Notes: generated by a model not told the origin, from the sequence alone. DNA of 64,000 bases from Aquisphaera insulae (GCF_011064615.1 NZ_JAALJH010000003.1:124001-188000), one strand, 5' to 3'; counted from the first letter of the stretch, positions 16,206 through 25,624 are shown. Program-made: numbers and translations.

Positions 16206-19200
16206 TCAGGCCCGGTCGGAGTCTCCCGCCAGGAGGACCTGGTCGAGGAGAGTGCCGGCCGAGGTCCGCTGCGAGCTGCTGCTCCCGTAGATCTTGCCGC
16301 CCGAGACGCTGCTGTTGAGGTCGGTCAGGATCGACAGGATGGTCGAGCCGGAGTACGTCGACGCGCCCAGGCCCTGGGTCGTGACGGCGAACCCGTAGAA
16401 CATGCCCGTGACGCCGCCGAGGCTGGAGGTGGTGGCGTAGACCGACAGGGCCAGCGACATGGCCTTGGCTTCGAGCTTGTCGCCGCTGGCGCCGTAGAGC
16501 GACTGGAACCGGCTGGCGACATACGAGTTGGACTTGCCGCTCAGGTTGCACGACGAGCCCGAGCCGTAGAGCTTCGGGAAGGTCGTGGCGAGCCAGGTGC
16601 CCAGGCCCGTGGAGCTCGAGCTGCCGCCGAAGGCCTTGATCAGCGCCTGGCCCGTCGCACCGTTCCACCAGTCGATGCTCTCCGTCGTCCGCAGGCCGAC
16701 CGTGTTGCCCGAGACGAGCTTGAGCCCGAAGTTGCCGCCGGCGACCGTCGAGCCGGCCGTCACCTTCACGCTGGCCAGATCGGTCGAGGTCTTCGTCTGC
16801 CCGGCCGGCGTCACCATCCGCACCCGGTAGGTGCCGGGGGCGAGGTTGCCGAACTGGTAGCTGCCGTCGGGGTGCGTGAACGTCGCGTACTCGCCGGCGT
16901 CGAACTTGCCGTTGTTGTTGGTGTCCAGGTAGACCTTGACCGGCCCGACGCCCTGCTCGCCGCTGTCGAGCTTGCCGTCGCAATCCGCGTCGCGGAAGAC
17001 CGTACCGGTGATCACGCCCGGGTTCGATAGCGGCGCGGTGGCGCACGAATCGCCATTGTCGGCCGAGATCAACCGGCCCTGCGGCGTGTAGAAGTCGTTC
17101 GCATCGTAATTGCACGCGCTGCCGCCGAGGGTCTCGATCACGCAGCCGACGACGAAGTCGACCTGGAAGTAGCTGTTCGGGTTCACCACCGTCAGCGTGT
17201 ACGTCCCGGTGGAGAAGAGCCCGCCGTCCACGTCATACACCTTCTGCTGGTAGGCATGCGACGCGACGAAGGAGGAATCCGGCGCCGTGTACGAGACCAG
17301 GTTCACGGGCAGGTTGACCACGCCCGGCGCGACCGTGAACGTGATCTGCACCAGGTCCCCGGCGCTCGTGTTGCCGCGGAGATCGCCGTAGGTCGTGGTC
17401 CCGTTCACCAGCACGGTGAAGTTCGAGATCCCGTCCGTCGTGGCCGTGAGCCCGAAGTTGACCTTCGAAGCCTTCCCATTGGACGCCAGCGTGATCGTCG
17501 CCGGGTTGGCCGTGGACTGCCGGAACGAGAGCGGGATGACCTCGCGAACCTTGTACGATCCGGCTGCGAGGCCCGTGAACGTGTAGTTCCCGTTCGAGTC
17601 GGTCGTGGTCGAGGTCTCTCCGGCGTCGAGCTGGCCATTGCCGTTGGCGTCCAGGTAGACCGTCACGCCGGACCGCCCCATCTCCGTCGAGTCGATGGTG
17701 GCGTTGGCGTTGCAGTCGTACCAGACCGTGCCGCAGATGCTGGCCGTGGCGGGCAGCAACTCGCCGAAGTTGTTGTTGATCCCGTTCGTGCCCGCGACCA
17801 GCGCCGCCGTCGTCAGCACGTCGTTGCCCGTCGTCCCCCCCTGGCTCCCGATCGCGTCCTTACCATCCAGGTACGCGGACGGCTGAGTCTCCTTGATCAC
17901 GTACGAGCCGGGAACCAGGTTCGTGAACTCGTAGTAGCCGCTCGCATTGGTCGTCGCCGTACCCAGCACCGTCGTCCCCGTGCTGTCGTACAGCTTCACC
18001 GTCACGCCGCTAATCGGCGCCTCGCCCGTCTCCTTCACGCCGTTGTTGTTGGCGTCGGCGTAGACGTAGCCCGACAGCTTCGCCGGCAGTAACTCGCCGA
18101 AGTTGTTGTTGATCCCGTTCGTGCCCGCGACCAGCGCCGCCGTCGTCAGCACGTCGTTGCCCGGCGTCCCGCCCTGGCTACCGATCGCGTCCAGCCCGTC
18201 CAGGTAGCCCGACGGCTGCGCCTCCTTGATCACGTACGAGCCGGGCAGCAGGTTCGGGAACTCGTAGTAGCCGTTCGCGTCCGTCGTCGCCGTACCCAGC
18301 ACCGTCGTCCCGTCGCTCGCGTACAGCGTCACCCCCGTGCCCGGGATCGGTGCCTCGCCCGTCTCCTTCACGCCGTTGTTGTTGGCGTCGGCGTAGACGT
18401 AGCCCGACAGCTTCGCCGGCAGCAGCTCGCCGAAGTTGTTGTCGACCGAGTTGTCGCCGCCGTTGAGCGTGATGGCCGAGATCACGTCGTTGACCGTCGT
18501 GACCCCGCCGCTCGATCCGGCCGTGTCCTGCCCATCCAGGTAGGAGCTCGGCTGCGTCTCGGACACGGTGTAGGTCCCGGGCAGCAGGTTCGGGAACGAG
18601 TAGGCCCCGACGCTCCCCGTGGCTGACGACGTCGTGGTCGAGAGGCTCACGGAATTGCCGAGATAATCCGTCCCCGACAGGCTAACCAGCACCCCGCCGA
18701 TGCCCGCTTCGGTGGACTCGAACTGCCCGTTGTCGTTGGCGTCGTAATACACGTTGCCCGACAGGGCCGCGGGGAGGACCAGCCCCGCGTCCAGCGTCAG
18801 GTTGCTATTCCCGTCGATCGCGACGACGTTGGTCTTCCCCGTGACGAGGTCGGCGTTCGAATCCAGGTCGGTCGTGGCGTCGGTGCCCGTGTGCTTCGTG
18901 AACTGATAGCCGGGGGGGAGCTCGAACTTGACGCTGTAATCGCCCGGGAGCAACTGCGAGAAGAGGTAGTTGCCGCTGGAATTCGTCGTCGTGGTGATCG
19001 GCTGGCTCGACGAGTCCAGGACGGGATTGCCGCTCCCATCCAGGAGATCGACGGTGACCCCCTCGACCCCCGGCTCGCCGGATCCCTGGTAACCGTCGGC
19101 ATCGGTGTCCAGGTAGACGGTGTCGCCGAGGCTGCCGTAGGGGATGTAGGTGTACTGGATGCCGACCGTGGCACCGACACTCGTTTGAATCAAGATATGG

Positions 19201-19835
19201 AAACTTCCTCCATTCACCTGGGACGAAGTGCTGGCGATGGCCGTCTCGAGGTGCTTCACCGTGGAATCGGTGGCGCCCTGGATGATGTAGGGGCTCAGGT
19301 CGTAGGAAGCGCTATCCAGGGTCACCGAGGTGGTCGGCAGGCTGTAGGAGTTGACCGGGCCCGTGTATCCGCTCGCGCCGGCGAAATTGTCGACTCCGTC
19401 GAATCCCGGCAGCGTCAGGTCCGTGACGCCGTCGCTGAACTCTGACTTGAGGAGCGGGTCGGGATAGTTCGTCGAGTCCGTGGGGGCATGGAGCGTCACC
19501 ACCCCGCTGTCGGTGACGGAGATGGTCTTGGCGAACCTCGAGAGATTCTCCAACTGGATCTGATCGGTCACGCTCACGGTCTCATAGAGCCTGACCGACT
19601 GGAGCACCCCCAGTGCCGGGTTGAATTTCGGCAACTCCACGTCCGCGGTGAAAGGAGTCGTGTGCGACGCGATCACGACGGGGTCCGGGGTCATGGTCAT
19701 CGTCGAGAGGAGGAGCATCTGCTCCAGGTGCTCGACGGACGGCCGTGTCTGGCGCTTGCGATGGCTGCCGCGTGACCTTGAACGAGGCTGGGCACACGCA
19801 GACCGTGACAGGGGAGGCTGCTGCAAGCGAACCAT
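16206..19835 (-). CDS. Giant SdrD B-like repeat surface protein with choice-of-anchor E-like N-domain
   Basis: The roughly 1,209-residue protein starts at ATG 19835 (MVRLQQPPLSRS), preceded by CGGAG. The basic N-terminus ending RPSVEHLEQMLLLS is the leader I associate with giant planctomycete surface proteins. About 180 residues with ELPKFNPALGVLQSVRL then match a choice-of-anchor E-like domain also seen in the neighbouring PEP-CTERM protein. At least six SdrD B-like (Cna-B type) beta-sandwich repeats follow, recognised by GDTVYLDTDADG, SGNVYYDANDNG and YADANNNGVKETGE; two adjacent ones are near-identical 111-residue copies. The C-terminus has the SIDWWNGATGQALIKAFGG region found at the end of such proteins. 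Probably a cell-surface structural or adhesive protein. Confidence 0.85.
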   Translation of the reverse strand: MVRLQQPPLSRSACAQPRSRSRGSHRKRQTRPSVEHLEQMLLLSTMTMTPDPVVIASHTTPFTADVELPKFNPALGVLQSVRLYETVSVTDQIQLENLSRFAKTISVTDSGVVTLHAPTDSTNYPDPLLKSEFSDGVTDLTLPGFDGVDNFAGASGYTGPVNSYSLPTTSVTLDSASYDLSPYIIQGATDSTVKHLETAIASTSSQVNGGSFHILIQTSVGATVGIQYTYIPYGSLGDTVYLDTDADGYQGSGEPGVEGVTVDLLDGSGNPVLDSSSQPITTTTNSSGNYLFSQLLPGDYSVKFELPPGYQFTKHTGTDATTDLDSNADLVTGKTNVVAIDGNSNLTLDAGLVLPAALSGNVYYDANDNGQFESTEAGIGGVLVSLSGTDYLGNSVSLSTTTSSATGSVGAYSFPNLLPGTYTVSETQPSSYLDGQDTAGSSGGVTTVNDVISAITLNGGDNSVDNNFGELLPAKLSGYVYADANNNGVKETGEAPIPGTGVTLYASDGTTVLGTATTDANGYYEFPNLLPGSYVIKEAQPSGYLDGLDAIGSQGGTPGNDVLTTAALVAGTNGINNNFGELLPAKLSGYVYADANNNGVKETGEAPISGVTVKLYDSTGTTVLGTATTNASGYYEFTNLVPGSYVIKETQPSAYLDGKDAIGSQGGTTGNDVLTTAALVAGTNGINNNFGELLPATASICGTVWYDCNANATIDSTEMGRSGVTVYLDANGNGQLDAGETSTTTDSNGNYTFTGLAAGSYKVREVIPLSFRQSTANPATITLASNGKASKVNFGLTATTDGISNFTVLVNGTTTYGDLRGNTSAGDLVQITFTVAPGVVNLPVNLVSYTAPDSSFVASHAYQQKVYDVDGGLFSTGTYTLTVVNPNSYFQVDFVVGCVIETLGGSACNYDANDFYTPQGRLISADNGDSCATAPLSNPGVITGTVFRDADCDGKLDSGEQGVGPVKVYLDTNNNGKFDAGEYATFTHPDGSYQFGNLAPGTYRVRMVTPAGQTKTSTDLASVKVTAGSTVAGGNFGLKLVSGNTVGLRTTESIDWWNGATGQALIKAFGGSSSSTGLGTWLATTFPKLYGSGSSCNLSGKSNSYVASRFQSLYGASGDKLEAKAMSLALSVYATTSSLGGVTGMFYGFAVTTQGLGASTYSGSTILSILTDLNSSVSGGKIYGSSSSQRTSAGTLLDQVLLAGDSDRA
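17748..18413 (-). repeat. Two tandem 333-bp in-frame repeats in the surface-protein gene
   Basis: Units 18413-18081 and 18080-17748 each encode 111 residues, starting KLSGYVYADANNNGVKETGE and ending INNNFGELLPA, and differ at only about fifteen residues. A third, more diverged unit precedes them. This indicates recent tandem duplication of one beta-sandwich module, with unit number likely to vary between strains. Confidence 0.85.
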
Positions 19836-20721
19836 GAGATTCTCCGAAGGGTTGAAAATCCAGGATGCCGTCACGAACGGGATGGGGGCCGCGAGGCAAC
19901 ACCCCGCGCCTCTGCGCGGGGTCCATGGCCATCCCATCGAGGCGAGATCGCGTCTGCACGGACTCCGGCCTCGCCGGGCTCGAAAGCCCCGCGGCACGGA
20001 GGGTGAATCGGGCGGAGGGCAGACCCCGGGGGGGGCTTCAACGAGCCGACAAATTCGTCATTGTAATTATATTTATATCAGGTCTCTTGGATTCTTATCG
20101 ACAGGGGGCGGCTCGCCGACGAGGGCTCGTGGCTGCGACGCAGTGAGCGGATGGTGGGCCGAGATCCGGACCGGAACCTGGTCGCTTCGCGAGATCCCGA
20201 CTACCACAGCTCGCACTCCGATACCGTGCAAGCGGTCAAGCGATGCCTGACGATGCCATCACCCGATGGAGTAATATTCTCCTGAGCCGGTGGCGAACAA
20301 GGTCTTCCTCACCCAATCCCATCCGATTCCTATTTTTACGCCACTGGCCGAGACTCCACCCCGCCCCGAGTTTCGACGCAACCAACGACCTATCAATTCG
20401 TTGCGTCACGGATATGCCAAATCACCCCGGCCTCCGGCATAACCTGACAAATGAAGACAGAAATCACTCCCGCGTTGAATTCGAGCCTCAGGCGGGATTT
20501 CCGGGGGCACTCACCTACTCTATCCGAGTGGATGTCCGAATCCCGCGGTCCCCACGCGCGGACCGTTCCGAAAGAGTAACATCATCCGTTGATAAAAGAA
20601 AACGTACTTGGATCGCCGATGTCAGCCGTCCTAGATTCATGGGCCGGGATAGCAGGGGCGGCCGAGGTCGACCGCCCAAGCCTGCCCACGATCATCCGCC
20701 CCCGATCCTCAAGGAGACATC
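19836..20721. other. Gene-poor region between surface protein and PEP-CTERM genes
   Basis: 886 bp with no supportable gene. It is AT-richer than average, with a run at about 20055-20095 (TAATTATATTTATATCA). It presumably holds the divergent promoters of the two exported-protein genes. The open frames across it lack ribosome sites and consistent codon bias. Confidence 0.5.
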
Positions 20722-21396
20722 ATGTTCCACCGCGCAGCACTCGCAACGCTCCTGTTCCTGGCTCCGGCCCTGGCGCAGGCTGGCACCCTGGTTGACGAAC
20801 ACTCCGTCAACGTGGGCCCCTACACCGAGCTCGATGACCTTCTCCAGGCGCTCCCGAAGTTCAACACCGCGCTCGGCGACCTGATCCAGGTGAAGATCCG
20901 GCTCGATAGCCAGTTGGGGGCCTCCGGATACTGGAAGAACCTCGTCACCGACCCGCAATCGAACACGCGGACGTCGACCATGGACTTCAAGTTCAACGTC
21001 GTGGACGACGCGGGCATCTCGACGCTGATCAGCACGCAGGTGCTCTCGAACTCGATCCAGATCGCGAAGACCCTCGGCGCCAATGAGCAATACAACATCG
21101 ACCCGCCGATCACCGACTCCGACAACAAGTCTTTCACGTATACGTCCGATGCGGACCTGTCGCTCTTCAAGGGCCCGGGAGAGTTCACCTTCCACGTGCT
21201 CACGACGGCGGACACCCACGACACGGGCAATACCGGCAACATCGAGTACGCCCAGCTCACCACCGGCATCGCCTCGGTGACGGTGCAGTACCTGTACACG
21301 CCGGCCGTGCCCGAGCCGTCATCGGTCGTGCTGCTGGGAGTCGCCGGCACCATGGTCGGCGGCGCGGCGGTGCGGCGGCGAAAGGCCTGCGCCTGA
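20722..21396 (+). CDS. PEP-CTERM sorted, choice-of-anchor E-like exported protein
   Basis: The 224-residue protein starts at ATG 20722 with AAGGAG 5 nt upstream. A signal peptide (RAALATLLFLAPALAQAG) is followed by one beta-rich domain (LLQALPKFNTALGDLIQVKI near residues 40-60 and IASVTVQYLYTP near 190). The C-terminus is a classic PEP-CTERM tail: VPEPSS, a hydrophobic helix, then RRRKACA, the signal for exosortase-dependent sorting to the surface. The domain resembles the N-terminal domain of the divergent giant protein, so the two are probably functionally paired. No exosortase gene is in the window. Confidence 0.88.
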   Translation: MFHRAALATLLFLAPALAQAGTLVDEHSVNVGPYTELDDLLQALPKFNTALGDLIQVKIRLDSQLGASGYWKNLVTDPQSNTRTSTMDFKFNVVDDAGISTLISTQVLSNSIQIAKTLGANEQYNIDPPITDSDNKSFTYTSDADLSLFKGPGEFTFHVLTTADTHDTGNTGNIEYAQLTTGIASVTVQYLYTPAVPEPSSVVLLGVAGTMVGGAAVRRRKACA

Positions 21397-21462
21397 TTCA
21401 CGCGCGGGGCAGGATGCCGGCTTCCCGCCCGATTCGCCTCGCGGCCCCTGAGATCCAGGATT

Positions 21463-21497
21463 AAGGCTGGCTCCCGCCCCCGCGGGAGACCAGCCTT
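21463..21497. terminator. Strong bidirectional hairpin terminator
   Basis: A 15-bp stem (AAGGCTGGCTCCCGC against GCGGGAGACCAGCCTT with one bulged A) and a 4-nt loop. It lies between the convergent PEP-CTERM and PP2C genes, 66 nt and 75 nt from their respective stops, so it can end both transcripts. Confidence 0.75.
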
Positions 21498-21571
21498 GGG
21501 TTGCTTGTGGGCCGGGGCCGCGAGGGAAGCCCAGGAAGGGCGACTCCCACGCGTCACCGGCAGCCCGGGCG

Positions 21572-22633
21572 TCAGGCGTCGGGTAGCCTGCCGGGACCTG
21601 CATCGGTCGCGTCCTTCGCCTCGAACTCCTCGGTCGCGGGCTCGGATGGCTCGGGGGCCCGGCCCAGGGTGCTGGTTTCGGCGGCGGGTCCGGCTGAGCT
21701 GAACGGGAAGGGCATGCCGTACCGCGTCACGATCACCGTGACATTGTCCCGGCCGCCGGCGTCCAGGGCCGCCCGGGTCAGGGCCAGGGCGGCGGCGTCC
21801 GGCTCCGGGTGGGCGGACAGGACGGCGGCGATGCCCGGATCCTCGACCATGTCGCTGAGGCCGTCGCTGCACAAGAGGACGCGATCGTCGTCCTCGAGCT
21901 GGAGGTGGAGGACGTCCGCCTTGACCCGGCCCCGGTGGCCCCCCAGGTAGTTGGTCAGGGTGTTCCGCTTGCTGTGGGTGCGGACCTCGCTCTGATCGAT
22001 GTGGCCCGCATCGGCGAGGGCCTGAGCGACGGTGTGGTCGTGGGTCAACTGCCGGAGCTCGCCGCGGCGATAGAGATAGGCGCGGGAGTCTCCCACGTGG
22101 ATCACGAACAGGTGGACCCCCACGCTGTAGGCGAGCGTCATCGTGGTCCCCATCCCGAAATACCGGCGGTTCTCCTCGCTCTTGCGGGTGATCCTGCGGT
22201 CGATCAGGCGGAAGTACATGCTCATCCGGCGCTGCAGCTCACGGGCCTCGCGATCGTTGATCTTGAAGCCCCACTTGACCGAGCGGTCGGCGAGCTGGAC
22301 GCCCGTGCTGACCGCCAGCATGCTGGCCACGTCGCCCGCGTTCATCCCCCCCATGCCGTCGGCCACGACCATGACGTAGGCGTCCTCGGCGAGCGACTCC
22401 GTCAGCTCCTCCTTGGGAAGGTTGTGGGCCAGCACGTCGAACGTCCGCCGGACCCGCGCCACCATGTAATGGTCCTCGTTCCTCGGCCGGACCCGGCCGG
22501 GATCGCTGACCGCCCCGTACTTGACCCGGATCATCCGGCTCGGCGGCTCGAGCGAGACCTCGGCCGAGGAACTGTATGGGCCGACCAGGAACTCCAACTC
22601 GGCCGTCTCGAGGCTCAGCGGCGTCGCCGACAT
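21572..22633 (-). CDS. PP2C-family serine/threonine protein phosphatase
   Basis: The 353-residue metal-dependent phosphatase shows the PPM motifs in order: RNEDHYM near residue 50, VVADGMGGMNAGD near 89 (metal-binding Asp), GMGTTMTLAYSV, VIHVGDSRAYLYRRG near 175, LLCSDGLSDMVED near 250 and GGRDNVTVIVTRYG near 297. About 35 residues before the core and a 45-residue acidic C-terminal tail are extra. It probably reverses phosphorylation by Hanks-type kinases, which are numerous in planctomycetes. The start at ATG 22633 follows GGGAGG; longer frames upstream look non-coding. Confidence 0.9.
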   Translation of the reverse strand: MSATPLSLETAELEFLVGPYSSSAEVSLEPPSRMIRVKYGAVSDPGRVRPRNEDHYMVARVRRTFDVLAHNLPKEELTESLAEDAYVMVVADGMGGMNAGDVASMLAVSTGVQLADRSVKWGFKINDREARELQRRMSMYFRLIDRRITRKSEENRRYFGMGTTMTLAYSVGVHLFVIHVGDSRAYLYRRGELRQLTHDHTVAQALADAGHIDQSEVRTHSKRNTLTNYLGGHRGRVKADVLHLQLEDDDRVLLCSDGLSDMVEDPGIAAVLSAHPEPDAAALALTRAALDAGGRDNVTVIVTRYGMPFPFSSAGPAAETSTLGRAPEPSEPATEEFEAKDATDAGPGRLPDA

Positions 22634-22817
22634 GATTCGTTCCCTCCCCAGATGGAGATGCACGGAGAGATTATATATTAATGAGGGTACCCCGAGGTAG
22701 ACTCCCCGCGCGACGGCTGCGGGCCGATCTCGGACCATCCCCGGAACCCGGTATCCTCGGGCGGCAACCATGAAGGATGGAGCAACATGCCCCGCCCTTC
22801 CAGGAGCCGCTCCCCGC

Positions 22818-23249
22818 ATGGAACGACGAACCTCGTGGGCCCGTCCCCATCTCTTCGCCCTCCCGGCCCTGATCGCCATGCTCGCACAGCCCGGGTGCGG
22901 CGGTTCTCAACTCCCGGGGGCGGTCCCTGCGGACCAACAAGCCCTCCGTGAGCTCGCCGCGGCTTATCGGGACTTCTACGCGAAGAATCACCGAGCCCCG
23001 AAGGACGCGAAGGACTTCCGGGGCAAGCGGCCCGGGCAGGGCCTGCCCAACGCGCTCGAGCAGGTGAACTCGGGCGAGCTCGTCGTCGCCTGGGGTTCGG
23101 CGCCGGCCGAGGACCGGAGGGACACCATCCTTGCCTTCCCGAGGTCGGCACCCGATCGCGGGGGCGGCGTCCTGATGCAGGATTGCCGGACCATCCGCAC
23201 CCTGACGGCGGCGGAGTTCGCCGCCGCCCCCAGGGCCACCGGCCATTAG
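22818..23249 (+). CDS. Small exported lipoprotein, unknown function
   Basis: The 143-residue protein (MERRTSWARPHLFALPALIA) has a basic N-terminus, hydrophobic core and lipobox-like QPGCGG near residue 29, so it is probably a lipoprotein. The mature part carries ALRELAAAYRDFYAKNHRAP followed by KDAKDF, then a beta-rich half (ELVVAWGSAPAEDRRDTILA). This layout recalls short planctomycete lipoproteins of unknown role. An in-frame ATG 48 bases upstream is less likely because it would bury the signal sequence. It is immediately followed by the left end of an insertion element. Confidence 0.72.
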   Translation: MERRTSWARPHLFALPALIAMLAQPGCGGSQLPGAVPADQQALRELAAAYRDFYAKNHRAPKDAKDFRGKRPGQGLPNALEQVNSGELVVAWGSAPAEDRRDTILAFPRSAPDRGGGVLMQDCRTIRTLTAAEFAAAPRATGH

Positions 23250-23323
23250 GCATCCGGCGATGAATCTGCACTTTCCGCAACTTCATGATTGCGGAGATTA
23301 AGCCTAGATCACGAGCGTCGCGT

Positions 23324-23620
23324 TCATGACGCCGGCGACTCTGGCGGGCGAGATACGCCGTGGGTCCGGAGGTGGGCGAGTCGGTCGCTCTCGCCTTGGC
23401 CTATCGAGTCCATCGCGGCGCGGATCAGGTCGAACTGCTCGGGGCTGATCACGATGTCGAGCTCGCCGAGCTGATCGATCAGCACTTCCATGCCCAAGCC
23501 CCACTCGTCGAAGCGGTTGATGTAGTCGTCGACGTCGCGGAAGAGATCGGGGGGGATGCTGGAGCGTACAGCCTCGAGGGCCTCGCCGCAGAGATCGATC
23601 TGCCGCTGGTAAGGATGCAT
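23324..23620 (-). CDS. MafI-like immunity family protein, insertion-element passenger
   Basis: The 98-residue cytosolic protein starts at ATG 23620 (MHPYQRQIDLCGEALEAVRS). The central part, FDEWGLGMEVLIDQLGELDI followed by VISPEQFDLIRAAMDSIG, matches my recollection of the MafI immunity family (all-helical proteins that neutralise Maf-type polymorphic toxins). No toxin gene lies nearby. It is divergent from the transposase within the terminal repeats. No strong ribosome site is seen upstream. It could instead regulate transposition; the family assignment is by eye. Confidence 0.6.
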   Translation of the reverse strand: MHPYQRQIDLCGEALEAVRSSIPPDLFRDVDDYINRFDEWGLGMEVLIDQLGELDIVISPEQFDLIRAAMDSIGQGESDRLAHLRTHGVSRPPESPAS

Positions 23621-23718
23621 CGGCGTCGGCGCCCGGCGAACGACAAGTAGACGAGAGCCAGCCCGTCCGGAACTCTGGAGGTTACCACACCAGCCCATCA
23701 CCCCGGACGGAGCCAGCC

Positions 23719-25050
23719 ATGACATCCTCGCATCCAGAGCCCGTGCCGTGCCAGTGGTTCTCCTGGCTCGCCGCCGCACTCGACCGCCGATCGGCCCCGA
23801 GGCTCGCATCGCTGTTCGTCGGGGCGGCCCTGGCTCGCGGCCAGCGCACCGTCACGACGTGGATCCGCGCCGCGGGGCTGAGCGGCCGCTTCCGCTCCTG
23901 CTACATCGCCGTCGCCGCCGTCGGCAAGCGAGCGGACCGGATCGCGCGACGACTGCTGACCGAGGTCGTAGCGCCGCTGGCGGCGGGCCCAGGCCGGCTG
24001 ACGCTCGCCCTCGACGATACGCCGACGCGGCGCTACGGCCCGCATTTGCAGGGGGCCGGCATCCACCATAATCCGCCCCCCGGTCCGGCCGGCTCGCCCT
24101 ACGTCTACGGTCATGTCTTCGTGGTGCTCGCGCTGCTCGTCAAGCATCAGGCCTGGGGCGTGATCGCGCTGCCGCTGCCCTCGCGGCTCTACGTCCGCAA
24201 GAAGGATCTGCCGGCGATCGGCACGAAGCACCGGCCCGCCTTTCGCACCAAGCTGGAGCTGGCCGTCGAGCTGCTACGGTGGGCCAAGCCGCGGCTCGAC
24301 CTGCTGAGCAGGCCGATCTGGGTCGTGGCCGACGGGGCGTATGCCAAGAAGGAGTTCCTTAAGCCGGCGAACGCCCTGGGAATGACGGTCATCAGCCGGC
24401 TCCGCAAGGACGCGGCCCTGCGGACCGTCCCCGGGCCGAGGCCTGTGGGCCGACGGGGCCGCCCGCGTATCTACGGCGAACGCACCATCGACCTGGCCAA
24501 GCGGGCCGGCCAGAAGCGAGGCTGGTCCAGGGGGGCGTTCGACATCTACGACGGCAAGGAGGTCAAGCGGTACAAGACGTTCCTAGCGACGTGGCGGCCG
24601 GCCGGGGGCGTGATCCGGGTCGTCCTGGTGGATGAGCCGACCGGCTGGCGGGCGTACTTCTGCACCGATACCTCGGCGAACGTTGCCGACATCCTGGGTA
24701 CGATCGCAGATCGCTTCAGCCTGGAGATCACCTTCCGCGAAGTGAAGGAAGTCATCGGCGCGGGGAAACAGCAAGTCCGGTTCGTCCACGCGAGCGTCGG
24801 GTCGTTCCACGTCTGCCTCTGGACCTTCACCCTGACCGAGGCGTGGGCCTGGGAGCGGTCGGAGGCGGAGTTGGTGGACCGTTCGGACTCGCCGTGGGAC
24901 TCGCCGACGCGCCGCCCCAGCCACGCCGACAAGCGGCGGGCCTGGCGCCGCGAGATCCTGGCCGGCGAGATTCTCGCGATTATGCGGGCCGGGCCGACCG
25001 GCGCGGAAATCCAGGCCGCGGCCGATCGGCTGCTGAGTCTCGCCGCCTGA
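23719..25050 (+). CDS. DDE transposase (IS4/IS701 type)
   Basis: The 443-residue enzyme has the DDE triad spacing: LALDDTPTRRYG near residue 93, WVVADGAYAKK near 204, and SLEITFREVKEVIGAGKQQVR near 340 giving the glutamate, with the YREK-like F-REVKE signature of the IS4 superfamily. It is full length with no visible frameshift, so the element may be active. The start at ATG 23719 is preceded by ACGGAG. I am sure of the DDE class but not of the exact family. Confidence 0.88.
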   Translation: MTSSHPEPVPCQWFSWLAAALDRRSAPRLASLFVGAALARGQRTVTTWIRAAGLSGRFRSCYIAVAAVGKRADRIARRLLTEVVAPLAAGPGRLTLALDDTPTRRYGPHLQGAGIHHNPPPGPAGSPYVYGHVFVVLALLVKHQAWGVIALPLPSRLYVRKKDLPAIGTKHRPAFRTKLELAVELLRWAKPRLDLLSRPIWVVADGAYAKKEFLKPANALGMTVISRLRKDAALRTVPGPRPVGRRGRPRIYGERTIDLAKRAGQKRGWSRGAFDIYDGKEVKRYKTFLATWRPAGGVIRVVLVDEPTGWRAYFCTDTSANVADILGTIADRFSLEITFREVKEVIGAGKQQVRFVHASVGSFHVCLWTFTLTEAWAWERSEAELVDRSDSPWDSPTRRPSHADKRRAWRREILAGEILAIMRAGPTGAEIQAAADRLLSLAA

Positions 25051-25231
25051 CATCCAGCGAATCACGGAAAGTGCAGATGAGTCCGAGCCGCGTAAATGCG
25101 CTGGAACTTCCGCGACCCGGGCGGCAACATATCCTTGTTGGCTTTTCGTCCACGGACGGACGGGCAGGGGAGCCTAACCGCCCCGGCCCGTTTCGACCCG
25201 ATGGATTGGTCCTGAGAGTCACTCATCCGAC

Positions 25232-25624
25232 ATGTTCCGCCTCGTTCGTCCGACGCCGGCTTTCTGCCTCATCGCGATCCATGCGGTCGCGATGCTGTGC
25301 GGACCTTGCCTGCACGGGATGCCGGGATGGGAACACTCTCCCGCCCTCTCGCGAACGGCCGGGCATGACGAGCCCCCCGGGTCGGATGCCACCGCGGCCG
25401 ACGAATCGGCCTTCCCCCCCGGTGCCATTCATCCGCAAGGCGACGACTGCCCCATCTGCCAGTGCCTGGGCCAGCCTCAGCTTACGGCTCCTCACGTCTT
25501 CATCGAGACCGCCTGGCGACGCCGCGAGTGGGTATCGGCACCCGATACGGATCCCACCGCCAGGACGACCGTCCAGCTCCGATCGTCTCGAGCCCCTCCC
25601 TCCCGGTCCCCGATCGTCGTCTGA
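25232..25624 (+). CDS. Small exported protein with CPxC motif (DUF2946-like)
   Basis: The 130-residue product ([20 protein letters not shown]) has an N-terminal hydrophobic segment, an acidic linker and then [13 protein letters not shown] near residue 72. The CPxCxC spacing after an exported leader resembles the DUF2946 family, small proteins often near copper or cobalt handling genes. Here it lies upstream of an ECF sigma factor and, further down, a permease and a copper monooxygenase-like gene, which is suggestive only. The ribosome site is weak. Confidence 0.55.
   Translation: MFRLVRPTPAFCLIAIHAVAMLCGPCLHGMPGWEHSPALSRTAGHDEPPGSDATAADESAFPPGAIHPQGDDCPICQCLGQPQLTAPHVFIETAWRRREWVSAPDTDPTARTTVQLRSSRAPPSRSPIVV

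Larger units (their letters stand above)
23264..25078. mobile_element. Insertion element with DDE transposase and immunity-like passenger gene
   Basis: A perfect 14-bp inverted repeat, ATCTGCACTTTCCG at 23264-23277 and its complement at 25065-25078, encloses 1,815 bp. If the repeats are trimmed to the 11-bp TGCACTTTCCG, the flanks read GATGAATC (23259-23266) and GATGAGTC (25076-25083), a possible 8-bp target duplication with one mismatch. Inside are a minus-strand MafI-like gene and a plus-strand transposase gene. No alternative left end resembling the terminal repeat is visible between the two genes, so the small gene appears to be cargo. The exact tip and the duplication are not certain. 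Confidence 0.7.
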
